A DNA stretch of 64,000 bases, from contig JAJEKB010021564.1 of NCBI GenBank assembly GCA_022393335.1, forward strand, positions 296,865 to 360,864. The letters run 5' to 3'. Source of the stretch: Macrotrachela quadricornifera (Eukaryota > Rotifera > Eurotatoria > Philodinida > Philodinidae). How positions within the stretch are numbered: position 1 is the first letter of the stretch; the number at the start of each line of letters is the position of its first letter. Below, piece by piece: positions 10,688 to 22,517 of this stretch. The notes under the pieces were generated by a model. The model did not search any database and was not told the origin of the DNA. It saw only the letters and a program-made list of their open reading frames with translations. The position numbers were made by a program, and so were the translations under genes.

Positions 10688-11910
10688 GGGCATACTAAAA
10701 GTAGTGGCGCCGACCCTGTCATTTTTTCACAGAAGCCTTTTGAAATTTTTTTTTCTATATATTCTGATAGCCCAAGTCGAGCTCTATAATTCTATGATAT
10801 TTCATAAATCTTCAAACAATACTCTTAAGTTTTTCTGCAAATTTTTTGAATTTTTACTTTGAAAATATACACGAAATAATTATGTAAACTGGAAAATACA
10901 AGCGGAGCACGTGTATTTCACATGTATAAATGGAAATAAATATCAAAGAAGTTTAAAAGATAGAGAAAAGAAAAAAATATTCGACAAGTTCATGATCTTA
11001 TTAATGATGATTCTTATATTACAGTTGATGAACTTGAAGCAGAAAGTGGTTTAAGTCATGGGATCATTCAACGAATTATTTCTGATCATTTGCAGTTGAA
11101 AAAAGGTACTACACGTTATGTTCCTAAACATTTGACAAATTTTCAAAAGGCTGAACGAGTACGAATATGCCAAGAAAGCTTATTAAAATTTGAACAAGGT
11201 GTTTAGAGATTATGTGATGTAGTAACGGGTGATGAATCATGGCTTTTTCACAAGCAAATCGGTAGAAAATCATCAAATGCTGCTTGGGTAGCACGTGGAG
11301 ATCATCCTCCAACAGTGGCTCGACGTAATTGTTTGCGACCAGTTTTTGATGAAGCTAAGAAACAACGGCCATCCTTAGGTATTCAATCAATTAAATTGCA
11401 TCATGATAATGGAAAACCACATATTCATCAAGATGTTATCAATTACCTCCAGTCGGAAGGTGTAACAGTAATGTCACATCCACCTAATTCTCCAGATCTG
11501 TCACCATGCGACTTTCGGTTATTCGATTTAATTAAACAAAACATAGGCGATCAAGATGATTCAGAATCGATGCATGAAGCTGTGATCAAATTTATGAAGT
11601 CGTTGAAAAAAGAAGACTATAGAAAAACTTTTGATAAATGAATTGAACGAATGTATTTATGTGTAAGTAACCACGGTGATTATTTTGAGCATTTAATGTA
11701 ATAAAAACGTGATGAACTTACTTCAAAAATTTTTTTTTCTTACTTATTCACTGTTTTTGCTGTATTTTCAATATTATATATTGTTTGAAGATTTATGAAA
11801 TAGCATAGAATTATAGAGCTCGACTTGGGCTATCAGAATATATAGAAAAAAAATTTCAAAAGGCTTCTGTGAAAAATGACAGGGTCGGCGCCACTACTTT
11901 TGGTATACCC
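10688..11910. mobile_element. Mariner-family element with ~130-bp terminal inverted repeats
   Basis: Left repeat 10688-10820 and right repeat 11780-11910 are near-identical reverse complements, both with AAAAGTAGTGGCGCCGACCC near the tip. TA dinucleotides flank the ends (10686-10687 and 11911-11912), the target duplication of Tc1/mariner elements. The interior holds a broken mariner transposase. Confidence 0.9.
10985..11641 (+). pseudogene. Mariner (DD34D) transposase, internally deleted
   Basis: The frame carries the mariner helix-turn-helix (VDELEAESGLSHGIIQRIIS), an in-frame stop after KFEQGV, then VTGDESWLF with the first catalytic Asp, LHHDNGKPH with the second, and HPPNSPDLSPCDF with the third. 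Between TVARR and NCLRPVFDEAK the block normally present in mariner (around the SIFF/LIH...YYIE region) is missing. The N-terminus is also short. Stop plus deletion make it non-functional; it could only be mobilised in trans through its repeats. Confidence 0.88.
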
Positions 11911-11912
11911 TA

Positions 11913-12436
11913 TGTAACTCCACCCACTTCACATCCTCACATTTAACTAAAAAATTTGAATATGAGGATGTCTTGCCTGTACATGAATTTATTTTTAGCA
12001 GGTAAATGCAATTCAAAATGCTTATATATCGAGTTGTAGAAATTTCCACAGGTTATCCGAACATATAATTACTTTTCTCAAAATATTGACTGACAGTAAT
12101 GATTTATTAAAACTATTGTGTACAACTATTTTTGACCAGACAGATATATAGAAGTCTTATTTGTGATCTATTTTGATCATTAGAATATATTCCCTCTATA
12201 TATTAGAATTAAACCGTCTGATAAGATATTCAAACAAGATCAAAATCGTGATCATGGTGTGCTTCTTAACTCAGCTACTCTTAAAATAAGAGAATTCTAT
12301 ATCAAAGGCATTCTCGTCTTTTATTTAAGTACTTTGAGATCACATTACAGCCTCTCATCAATCTCTCCAATTGAGGTTAGTTCAAGAGGAGAAAATGATA
12401 TAAATGTAATCAAGCTATTTACTCGATGAAAAAAAT
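11913..12436. other. Spacer between mariner element and sulfotransferase
   Basis: No coding or repeat structure recognised; it includes the 3' flank of the minus-strand sulfotransferase gene. Confidence 0.4.
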
Positions 12437-13705
12437 TCATTCATTGCCATTATCTTCGGAGGAACCTGAAGTTGTAGATGGTGAACACAGAAACAAATTA
12501 ATATAGTCACTGTACTGCGCCTTGATATCATCATGTGTGCGATGTATATCAGCTAGACTATACGTATGTCGACCTTGTTTGCCTTGCGGATTATCACGGA
12601 GCCAATTATGAATGGCGAGTTCGAACTCGTTTGACCAGCGATAACCGAAATGGTCATAGATTCGGCGCACGGTGGCAATCGGTTGCTGCATTAACTCATC
12701 ATAGTTGACATCCAGAATTTGATGCTTTAAGTCGCATCTGCGAGTGCGAAACTCTACGATGCATTTGATCTTTTGATCAATGTACTGCAGAGTACGTGCA
12801 CTCACTATGTCTCGATTTCTTGCATTATCTTCATCGAAATAAACATGTGAAAGTCCCCACAACATGCTGCAAAATGAAGGCAATACTTTGTCAAGTTGTC
12901 GATGAGTCATAACCAGTGACGCTTGCGGAAAATGATGAAGAAGAGTATCCAAGTACAGACAATGCGCGACTGATTTTAGTACCCAGTGTGATGAGGGTGC
13001 ATCAACAGAATTCAACATGCGTAAAAATATCTCGTGATAATCATAGACAAAATCTTTGTTCGTTTGGTTCCAGATCCAAGTGTCGAACTCAGACTCATGA
13101 GGACTTGGAACTGCTAACAGTGGCAACAAGATGCCTGCTTGATACAAGATATGTATATCTTCTTCAATTGGGAATTCTGGATGAGATTCTTTCAAGAAGC
13201 TCGCTCGACCAACTAATTGTTCGTCTAACTTTGCGGATAGTCCTGCTACTGCAGATCGTCGTTCGTGTTCGACAGAATTAGAGCGTTTTACTGGTGGAAC
13301 AGGCTCAATACACATGTCGGTGAAGAGTGGAGCACGACAATCCGGATCACACGCCAGTAAATTGTATAATAGTGTCGAACCTGTACGTGGAAGACCACAT
13401 AGAATAAGTGGACCAAGATTTGGAAAATCACGTTGAAGAGATTCATTGTTCGTTGCACAATAGTTTAGCACTTGTTTACTTTGTTTATGTAGATTGCCGA
13501 GTAAAGAGAGCAACAGGTGACGACCCACAGGAGTAATTTTTGTGCTTCCAAGCACGAGTCGACGAAGTAACTCAAATGCATGTAAAATGGCACTGTGATA
13601 TCCAAAACGACTTTTCGTATGCTCAGTTAGATCATCTTCATGTAAAATCACATCTTCAAGTAGAATTGGTTGATTTAAAATAGCTTCATTGGGCATTGTG
13701 TCCAT
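12437..13705 (-). CDS. Sulfotransferase (Sulfotransfer_3-type), cytosolic
   Basis: Intronless 422-residue protein. The 5'-phosphosulfate loop of PAPS-dependent sulfotransferases is at residues 104-111 (GLPRTGST), followed by LLYNLL. WVLKSVAH (241-248) and MTHRQLDKVLPS (266-277, with Arg269 and Ser277) correspond to the 3'-phosphate-binding segment. No signal peptide or membrane segment is visible, unlike Golgi carbohydrate sulfotransferases, so the protein is probably cytosolic, and its layout resembles bacterial-type members of this family. The acceptor substrate cannot be read from sequence. A TTACAG just upstream of the ATG on this strand could be the acceptor of a 5' UTR intron. Codon use is more GC-rich than in the neighbouring GH31 and glycosyltransferase genes. 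Confidence 0.88.
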   Translation of the reverse strand: MDTMPNEAILNQPILLEDVILHEDDLTEHTKSRFGYHSAILHAFELLRRLVLGSTKITPVGRHLLLSLLGNLHKQSKQVLNYCATNNESLQRDFPNLGPLILCGLPRTGSTLLYNLLACDPDCRAPLFTDMCIEPVPPVKRSNSVEHERRSAVAGLSAKLDEQLVGRASFLKESHPEFPIEEDIHILYQAGILLPLLAVPSPHESEFDTWIWNQTNKDFVYDYHEIFLRMLNSVDAPSSHWVLKSVAHCLYLDTLLHHFPQASLVMTHRQLDKVLPSFCSMLWGLSHVYFDEDNARNRDIVSARTLQYIDQKIKCIVEFRTRRCDLKHQILDVNYDELMQQPIATVRRIYDHFGYRWSNEFELAIHNWLRDNPQGKQGRHTYSLADIHRTHDDIKAQYSDYINLFLCSPSTTSGSSEDNGNE

Positions 13706-14900
13706 ATTTGTGCAACCTGTAATATTATCTAAATCACTAAAAAGAGTATTTTACGAGTAGCTTGATATTCAGAATCGTAAAAATATTGACTGAAAAATTA
13801 ATGATCTGACATTTTCAACCTATTCGCTATTATTATCAATATTTCTTTGTCCTTTGCAACAATGTTGTCTCTGAAAGACGTATGTCTTCATCTGGATGAT
13901 GCTCAGAGTGAAAAACTGTTCAGATTGTGAAACGCTTATTATATGGTCCAATCTGGACCACTTGTGAAATGATTTCGTAATGATTGTAATCTATTAAAAC
14001 ATGTACGAAACTATTGACTTCAGACGCGATTAGTTACTTAGACAATGGCTCCATTTCAACGTACCATGATAGACACTCTCCTTTTTCAACACAGAGAATG
14101 CTTCAAATATCTTTCGAATTGTTCTTCCTTTTTTTAACACAGTACCATTTTACTTCTTAGAAAAGGTCTTTGAAATACTTTTTCAAGACTTCTAGTATTT
14201 TTTTGGTAATAAAAAATGCAGCAACTGTAGAATACCTACCAACCATAATTTTGAATTTTGTAGACTTATATATTTTTCAACGGCTGATCTGAATGTCGAT
14301 AGAGTTCTGCTGCTTAAACAGAATTCTAAGCAAAAATTCTCATCCAATAGAAAATGAAATTATTGGACGATTGAATGATACGAGCTGATCTTAAAGTCCA
14401 CAGAATTCCAAGCAGAATGCAGACGCTGTATTATATATTAGACACAAAACTACAAAACTCTGAATTCTGCTTGGTCAACATTCTGCAGCCCCTCATTCAT
14501 GGAGGTAGGAAAAAATGGTAATTCGATACATGTAGTGGGCAAGTCACTGGCATCCGAACATTTGATGAAATCAGCATGATTGGCAGGAAAGCTGAATTTT
14601 ATGGAGATTGAGAACTTAGTGTAGAGTATTATAAGAACGATGATGTTTGTCTAGTTTGGAATGGCGGAAGTTTTACCATATGAAATCTTATGTGGAGAAA
14701 GTCTTTTATTTACATTACGATTGGTGTAAACATCTGGTTGTGGTGTAGTATGGAAGACCTGAAAGTACTTTGCTCAGATTAGTATCATTGTTTTAAGATG
14801 AAAGTATGTCAGAAAGTTCATTGAAAGAGGATGCCCCTTAAAAGACATTTTTTGCGAAAGATGATATTTTTTTATATTAAAAATTCTTAATAAATCGTGT
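13706..14900. other. Spacer with short degenerate repeats
   Basis: No gene recognised. The words CAGAATTC and GAATTCTGCTT recur between about 14300 and 14500 in both orientations, suggesting an old decayed element, but I cannot define its ends. Confidence 0.35.
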
Positions 14901-14908
14901 GTACCAGG

Positions 14909-15517
14909 CAGAGATGTCCATCGCGGCTGAAAATCTGCCGCTGCCGCGCCGCGGTCTTTTACAGCTGCTGAGGCCGCGGCGCTGCCGCGCCGCTATGGTA
15001 TAAAATCAAAAAGTGCCGCGCCGCAGCCGCGCCGCTATGATATAAAATCAAAAGGTGCCGCGCCGCAGCCGCGCCGCTATGGTATAAAATCGAAAGGAGC
15101 CGCGCCGCAGCCGCGCCGCTATGGTGTAAAATCGAAAGGAGCCGCGCCGCAGCCGCGCCGCTGTGGTATAAAAACGTTGCCGCTGTCGCAGCAATATTTG
15201 AAGAAAAGGTTACAGCACTACTACTGTCACTACATGAAGAAAAAATGCCACTTTTTGGAGTTTAATTTCAGGTCTGAGGCTGGATATTTTTTAGAATTAC
15301 AGATAAAATTTCTGCAAAAAAATCGAGCCGCGTCGCTGCCGCGGTGGCTAAAAACATAAAAAGCTTCTGCCGCGCCACTGCCGCGGCGCCATTATGAGCG
15401 ATGTGCCGCGCCGCGATAATCTAAAAAAAAAATCTGCCGCTGCCGCGCCGCCAACCGCGGTCGCGGCCGCGGCGCGGCAGCGGCAGCGGCGCGTCAGCGG
15501 CGCGATGGACATCTCTG
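14909..15517. mobile_element. GC-rich non-autonomous hAT element, perfect 8-bp TSD
   Basis: Ends carry the 17-bp inverted repeat CAGAGATGTCCATCGCG. The flanks 14901-14908 and 15518-15525 are both GTACCAGG, an exact 8-bp duplication as hAT transposons make. The 609-bp interior consists of GCCGCG words and a 42-bp tandem repeat and has no coding capacity. Its base composition contrasts sharply with the AT-rich surroundings. Confidence 0.92.
14994..15180. repeat. 42-bp tandem repeat inside the GC-rich hAT element
   Basis: Four full units start at 14994, 15036, 15078 and 15120, each TATGGTATAAAATC followed by a GCCGCGCCGCAGCCGCGCCGC-like half; a fifth diverges after 15162. Each unit joins an AT-rich and a GC-rich half. 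Confidence 0.9.
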
Positions 15518-15525
15518 GTACCAGG

Positions 15526-18500
15526 CAATTTATTCGGACTCTAACTTTTCAAGAAATGAGTGTGATTGAAGAAAAGCTTCTCTTTCATAGTTACTGATCT
15601 GATAGTCTAGACGAATATGACAATGATGGTCCTTCCCTAGGACTCAGTCATCGTCGAGTTTGTTCAGTGATGTGGCAGGTACCATATTATGATAATACCA
15701 ATAGGTCTTGGAGCCTTATTTTATGGGGTGTTCTTCGATCGTGAACTCCTATATTTCTGGTGAGTCCTTGGTTCCTCAGATCCTATATGTAGGGAGTGCC
15801 TTTAGATGCTTGTATCCTTTATTTAAAGATTACTCTCAAGGCCTCAGGCCCTATATTATTGAGACATCCTTAAGCCCTAAAGTCCCATATCTTGTATTTA
15901 AAGCTTATCCTTAAGTTCTCAAGCACGATACTATGGAGACATCTATAAGTCATCATGTTTTATATTTATGTGTTGTCCGTAGGAGCTTAGGTCCTATGTT
16001 CAGAACTATTCATCAGTGCTCGAGTGCAATGGGATAGGAGTACCTAGCGATTTTTCTGTGGTATTATGCATTGGTATGCATAGTTGCTGTGACTTCTCAA
16101 TGCTTTTTATTGTCGGTCTTGAGATTGGTTAGCTATTAAATAATAAATGGAAAATTAGTTTCTGGATGGAAGTAATACTTAAGTATTGGAGTGGCTACTC
16201 GCGCATATCATATATTAAAGGCTGTAACATAGTACTAGTGACTTTTTTAAAACCTTCAGGAAAGTAAGATTATATTAGAGCCTAAATTCATAAAACAAGT
16301 GCGAAGCATTTTACTTGCAACAGTTAAAATAGGGCTCTGAATCACAAATGGTGAAAAAAAATTTTGTTTTGAATCTATAGGAAGCAAACGTTTTTCTCCA
16401 TATAAGCAGACTCCTTAATTGAAATTGTGCTGTAATAGTATCTTTGGAAAAAAATGCACAAGGTCCATGACTAGTGGCACACAGAGGTAATGTTAGTTAG
16501 CTTTTTTATGCGTCTTGTAAGTTGGAATATTAGTCAAGAAAGAAAAAACGTTTACATTGGTGTTAAGGGTGCCTCCTCTTTTATTCATAATTTTTAGATC
16601 TCAGAGACGACAAGTCCGATCAAGTTGAACATTTTTCTTTTGGGAATACCTATGGATGTCTCTCAGAGGTATTTTTCAGCTTTTTTAAAAAGCTCACCTT
16701 TTTTTTATAAAAAAAATACGTAATGATTTTTCCTTTTTTTCCAACATTTTTATGAACAACTTTTAATGTAGAATTCACTGAGCACATAAAAAAAATTTGT
16801 TTTGGATCACAGCTTTCATTGGACTCTCAATAGCAGCGCAATGAAGAGGCAGATTGAGGTCATTCAAACGACAATTGAAATACTAACAGATGCTCTATGT
16901 ACATCGCACTACTTTTTAGAAAATTGACTTTAAAATAGTTGCAGCATTTTCTAATTTATAGAAGTTCAATTTGATTTACTAAAAAAATTATTTTTAAGCG
17001 AATTAGAAAATCTATAGAGATACTAGAAAAAGTCAAAAATGAAAGTTAATCGTTCCAGTTTAGCAATCATCGTTCATTTGCATATATAAATCTGCTGATG
17101 TCATCTGAGGGTGAGGGTGTGAGGGTGAAATCTCACCCAGATAGTGTTGTAATAGCTAACATTAGCAGACTTTCCATGGTGCTTTCCTGGCTTCAGAGGT
17201 AGTTTTGAAGAGTGTTGTCACCATTAACAGGAGTAGAGAAGGAGTTTCTGGGTGAAATTTGCGTCAATTTTCCGGAAATTTAGCGAATTTGCTTTGATTT
17301 TAACACTAATTATTTCGTATCGATAATATTCGAAAAAGACTGACAGAATGTGTAAACTGAAGAACAACTATATGAATGAAAATATCCATCGAATGAAGAA
17401 GGCAACAAGTGAGACAAATTGTGTCTTTTTTTCTGTTTTGTATACATTCGAACATCGCACGAGCTAGTGGTGCCAACCTTTTCATAACATACAGGTTATG
17501 ATACATTTCAATTTTACGAATCTTTCAGAAACTTCAGAGCATCTGCTACCATTGATAGAATATCTACCTCTTACTGTTACTTTTTTTTTGTATTGGGTGT
17601 TAGTATAAAGTTTGGCAATAGGCATGAGTTAAATGAAAGACAGTCACACCCCACACTATTTGGTGAATTATCTGCTTTAAGAATGAATGTAAGTCTATGC
17701 ATGGCGGGACATGCAGTAATAATAGATGAAAAGGTCACGAGCAAGCTCTCTGTCGCTTTCTGATATGCTAAGTTTGAAGCATAGAGATTTCCCTAGCAAT
17801 GCCGGGCACTACTGCCAGTTTTCAGTATTTCGTTATCATAATAGGATGTTTTTCCAAAAAGATTGACATTTTCTGAGAGTCCATGGAATTCTCTACCACC
17901 TTATATATTCGACTTATATTTTGAACTTAAAAAATATGTAAAAAAAAGTTGAGTTCAATCAAAATTAGTTTTGGTAATTTTTCATCACTATAAAATGATC
18001 TTTGCAGGAAGCAAAATATGTATTCCGATAGAGTGTGAAATTCTCCCCTGCTCTGTATATTTTTTTGCTTGAAATAATGTCAGGTAAAAAAAATTTAGGT
18101 AATATTAGCAGCATCTCCACGACACACTTTGATATGTTTGATCTAGTTTATCATCAGTTGTTTTTTTATTTTGCATTCTTTATTCGCACAAGAATGACAT
18201 AGAAACTTTATCATATTTTCTGATAGTCTTTTATTTGCTGCGTAAGTCCAAAGTTCTCAAACAAAATCCAGAGTCATAGTGAACCACACAAAACTGATAA
18301 TGATTGTTATAATGACGTGTCTACATATTAATCGCTATAACTTGGATTCTATAAATGAGAGGCAGAAGATAACATATAAGACGATAGAGAATTTTACGCT
18401 CTGCTGGAATATACGTTTTACGTTTCGAAAAGATCATCTTGTAATGACGAAACATTACCAAAATAAATTTTGATTGAGCTCAATTCTTTCTACTCATTTT

Positions 18501-18600
18501 ATGAGTTCAAAATATAAGTAGAATATATTGGGTGATAGAGAATTTCATGGGCTCTCAGAATATGTCAATCTTTTTAAATAATATTATATTATGGTAACGA
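15526..18600. other. Three-kilobase spacer
   Basis: No gene recognised. 15700-15960 contains loosely repeated phrases (CCTATATTATTGAGACATC, GATACTATGGAGACATCT), perhaps an old satellite. A GTGAGG-type tract lies at 17107-17128. Confidence 0.4.
17107..17128. repeat. Short telomere-like (GTGAGG)n tract
   Basis: GAGGGTGAGGGTGTGAGGGTGA is a short run of the hexamer TGAGGG with one TG slip. The known bdelloid telomere repeat is TGTGGG, one base different per unit. Confidence 0.5.
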
Positions 18601-18604
18601 AATA

Positions 18605-19400
18605 TTGAAAATACAAAAACTATGAATGAAAGAGACACTTACGAAAAATTGCGAGAGAGGATGCTAAACGAACATAGAAAAGAAGCAAAACAGAAAATAA
18701 AATGTATCTGATAATACAAGTAAGATAATGTCTCCATGTTCGTGTATTTCAACAGAAAGAAAGAAAAGATAACTATAATTCGCTTATCTATGGCATCTTC
18801 GTACCAGAATAGAAAAGAAAAGGGACGATGAGAAAAAAAATAGGCATGTAAAACCTCATCTAACATGCCCCAATATCAAGAACAAAATTGTTGACAACGA
18901 TTCTGAATTATAGAGTTGTATTTCTGAAAGCCAGTTTTGTTATATTTATTATCCATTATTGGATGCCTGAATAAAATAATTTAATTGCAATTCAAATTAT
19001 AACAAAAAACTCGCGAGTCGTAAATGACACAGCAATATGCAGGCATAGTACCGCGCATATCGAACGGGACAAATACGATAAAAAATGGCTGTTTATGGCC
19101 GAATTTGTTTCACCTGGGTATACAAGGACATGATAAATGAGACTCTATATGGTTATTTTTTTTTAATCTTTTCTTTTCTCTTCCACTGTAGTGGTGTGTT
19201 GTTATAGATATGCGAATTGCATTTATTTTTTGTTTCATTCTGTTGAAACACACGAACCTGCAGACATTATTTTACTCGTATTATCAGATGCAGTTTTTTT
19301 CTATGTCGATTCTCTCCGGTAGCCGTACATTATTCTCTGTCACAATCTTTCGTAAATGTTTCTTTCATCCGTGTTTTTTTGTATATATTGATTATATGAT
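18605..19400. repeat. Inverted repeat pair (arms ~200 bp, ~400 bp apart)
   Basis: 18605-18800 read on the minus strand matches 19195-19400 on the plus strand, with shared phrases such as CTGTTGAAAYACACGAAC, GACATTATYTTACTYGTATT and TTTCGTAARTGTYTCTTTCAT. Similarity is imperfect. The pair looks like the two ends of one foldback or MITE copy. Confidence 0.65.
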
Positions 19401-19404
19401 GGTG

Positions 19405-20051
19405 ACTGGACAATTCATCGCAAGCGTATATATTACTCGCATTATACATGAATTGTAATTAAATTAAAAATTTCAGTGACTTAATTAAGAGATACAGTTC
19501 AATACAGGTAAGAAAATAGATTAGATAATGTTAATATAGTACAGATTTTCTCTCGTCATATCAATTGATTTTTGTTGTATAAGAAAATAGCATTAGTTGA
19601 AACTTTGAATAAAGATTGAGATCACTGAAATATAAATTATTGATCGTGCGATTTTTAGGATATTTATGGAATCGAAAAAACTAAAAAAGATGAGAAGCCG
19701 TATTCATCATGCCCAGATGCATGAATCTTTAGTTGAAAGTATTTTTTTTAATCGAAAAATCATTTGATTCATTGAGAAAGGCTAAGAATAACGGAGGAAC
19801 TTAATATTCTGTTATTCCTTCTATTTTGTAAAACTATCTTCAAATTAATATTTGATCGAGGATTAAGTCTTTTGTTATAGTATATAGAAAATGTCATCAT
19901 GATAAAGAGAAAAAAAAATCTGTATTACATTAACATTATCTAATTGATTTTCTTATGTGTATTGAACTATGTCTCTTAATGAAGTCACTGAAATTTTTAA
20001 TTTAATTACATTTTGTGAGTAATATAATCGGTTGTGACGAATTGTCCTAGT
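19405..20051. repeat. Inverted repeat pair (arms ~150 bp, ~350 bp apart)
   Basis: Left arm 19405-19555 and right arm 19903-20051 are reverse complements with about nine matches in ten over the core, including AATTAAATTAAAAATTTCAG and ATTAGATAATGTTAAT. It directly follows the pair ending at 19400, so the block 18.6-20.05 kb holds two nested or adjacent foldbacks. Confidence 0.85.
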
Positions 20052-20286
20052 GCCGACGTTATTACGTCATTTACTCAGAGTATATGAGAACAATCATTAC
20101 CTGATATACATTTAATAAAACCAATCGATTCATTTTCCGTCATTAATAGACTTACAAAACTTCTGAACACATGTTTTTATAAAGTTTTTTCTGAAAATCG
20201 AAATGTTGATTGATTTATGATGAAATATACAGAAAGAAACCTGTCCTCCAAGGGTTAAATATCATAAAGTAGATTGGCTTTCCGGT

Positions 20287-20465
20287 CTTAGTAGAACCTC
20301 CTCGAAATTCGAGCCAAAATGAATGTATCCTTATAAAGATATTCACACTTTAATGAAAAATCTGTTTTGAGTTTCGTTTCGAAATAGAAACATTTTCATA
20401 ACAAGCCAATAGATATCTCAATAAGAATACATTCATTCTGGCTCAAATTTTACGGCGGTTCTAGT
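20287..20465. repeat. Hairpin with ~55-bp arms
   Basis: 20287-20341 and 20409-20465 are imperfect reverse complements, sharing GAGCCARAATGAATGTATYC and TAGAACC. The loop is about 65 bases. Confidence 0.75.
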
Positions 20466-21230
20466 GCGCATAAGGTCTATGTATGGGGAAAATTTTAGTT
20501 TGAAATGTGATCGTTAAGGTACTCAGAAGAATTTTATGCCCATAAACCGACAACAGAAGGCAAGGAAATCAAATTATTCTAGAATATTTAATAATGCACC
20601 CACAAGGGAACATTCCCATATACCCTCTTCCAATTTCAATGAATTTTTGTTCACAGGTACTCCATAGTGTCCTAGTCAAAATCTTAGAAGAGTTTGGGTG
20701 CATATTGAGTTATGGCAAAATTACCAGATTTCCAATATGTCTATTTCGAAAAGATCTTTATGGAGAACCCCATGTACGAAAAAATTGTATTTTTAAATTT
20801 TGATCTGAAACCGCGAGCATACAAAGATCTCAAACTAAACTAGCTTGTATAAAAAAATCTAGAAGTTTTAAACAAAGTCTCGTCGAGATATAGAACTTTC
20901 AAATCTTAAGTCCTTCTCTATAAATCTTGGCTACAGCATCAGAAAATCATAAATTGAGAATAGAGTTTTTGTTTTTCTTAAAGCCTTATTTTAGCGATGC
21001 GCGGTAATAATGGAAATATTGGAAAAACTGATACTTTTGACGCAGATAGGATCAGTGATCTCAATGATAACTCATAATTGATTGTGTCAGTGTCCACTGA
21101 GTCCCTTATCAATATTAGTCTGTGTTCAGTAGTCTGACAGCGTTTCGTTTGACTATTGATCTAAGTTATCGAATATGTATTTTAGTAATATAATATCGTT
21201 ACATAATTTCGACTCACAGTTAAAACGCAA
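20466..21230. other. Upstream region of the glycosyltransferase gene
   Basis: No coding or repeat structure recognised in this stretch. Confidence 0.4.
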
Positions 21231-22517
21231 ATGTCATCGTTATTAAAAAAACAACTGACAATTTTAATCTTACCTTTGGATACATTGGGTCACATTCATG
21301 CTTCTATTGGAATAGCCGAACCGTTGAAAAAACGTGGACATCGAATTGTTTTTGGAATAGCAGCAGGTTGGAAAGGAAAAATATCACCTTATGGTTTTGA
21401 AGAAATTTTGTATGGTGCAGAAACAAAACCAGCAGAACTATACGTAAATTTCATTAAAGCTTGTGCAAATGAATTACGAAAAAATTCTTATGATCAATTG
21501 GCTACTTTTGAAAATCAAGTTCAATATAATTTAATAAATAGTGTTAAATATAATGATCCATTTTTTCGTGATTTAATTAAACAAATTAAACCCGATATAA
21601 TTGTTGCTGATCATTATTATTATCAACCAGCAATAGTAACCGCAGGAATTCCATGGATTTGGTTATTGTCAAGTAATCCATTAGGTCTTAATGAAGAAAA
21701 TTGTCCACCACGTGGTTCAGGTTATCCAGCTGATGGTGATCGTCAACAATGGGATGAATTTCGAAAAGAATTTAAGCGAGTTTCTGATCCAAATTGGGAA
21801 GATGTTAAGCAATGGGTAATTAACGAAGGTGCACCACCATTGACTAAACAAATGTGGCCATTTTTTCAAAATCCATCTCCTTATCTAAATATTTACCTGT
21901 GTCCAGAAGAAATTGATTATACAGATTTACGACCATATCCACCTAAATGGGTTCGATGTGATGCATTAGTACAAACATCTGAAACAGGTGAATTTCAAAT
22001 ACCAGAAAAACTAGTTAATAAACCAGGAAAATTAGTCTATATGTCAATGGGTTCATTTGGATCGGCAGATTTATCATTAATGACACGATTAGTCAATATT
22101 TTAGCAAAATCTCCTAATCGATTTATTATTTCAAAAGGTCCAGTAGGTGATGAATTTTCTTTACCCGATAATATCTGGGGTGAAAATATGGTTCCACAAG
22201 TAAAAATTTTACCATTAGTAGATTTAGTGATAACACATGGTGGTAATAATACAGTTACTGAAATTTTTTATTTTGGTAAACCATTAATTATTTTACCACT
22301 TTTTGGTGATCAATTTGATAATGCACAACGAATAGAAGAAAAAGGTTTTGGAATTCGATTGGGTACTTATTCTTGTACTGAAGAAGAATTATTAAATGCA
22401 ATAGAAAAATTATTAGCTGATAAACAATTAGAAGAAAGATTCAAAATAATATCGAAAAAGATGAGAGAAAATGATAATCGAACAAAAGTTGCAGAATTAA
22501 TTGAAAATCTTGCATGA
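21231..22517 (+). CDS. Soluble UDP-glycosyltransferase (GT1-like, GT-B fold)
   Basis: Intronless protein of 428 residues. The N-terminal acceptor half starts with the strand ILILPLDTLGHIHASIGIAE, where His21 or His23 would be the catalytic base, and VADHYYYQPA (about 125-134). The C-terminal donor half has HGGNNTVTE (336-344), the family's HxGxNS/T-type signature, and FGDQFDNAQR (358-367), the acidic-Gln pair that contacts the sugar. No signal peptide and no C-terminal membrane anchor exist, in contrast to animal ER-bound UGTs (about 520 residues); length and solubility match bacterial and fungal glycosyltransferases. Likely role: glycosylating small molecules in the cytosol; substrate unknown. 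Foreign UGT-like genes have been reported in bdelloids; transfer of this copy is inference. Confidence 0.88.
   Translation: MSSLLKKQLTILILPLDTLGHIHASIGIAEPLKKRGHRIVFGIAAGWKGKISPYGFEEILYGAETKPAELYVNFIKACANELRKNSYDQLATFENQVQYNLINSVKYNDPFFRDLIKQIKPDIIVADHYYYQPAIVTAGIPWIWLLSSNPLGLNEENCPPRGSGYPADGDRQQWDEFRKEFKRVSDPNWEDVKQWVINEGAPPLTKQMWPFFQNPSPYLNIYLCPEEIDYTDLRPYPPKWVRCDALVQTSETGEFQIPEKLVNKPGKLVYMSMGSFGSADLSLMTRLVNILAKSPNRFIISKGPVGDEFSLPDNIWGENMVPQVKILPLVDLVITHGGNNTVTEIFYFGKPLIILPLFGDQFDNAQRIEEKGFGIRLGTYSCTEEELLNAIEKLLADKQLEERFKIISKKMRENDNRTKVAELIENLA

Noticed and set aside
12916..13281. 121-codon plus-strand ORF
   Set aside because: Antisense shadow of the sulfotransferase gene.
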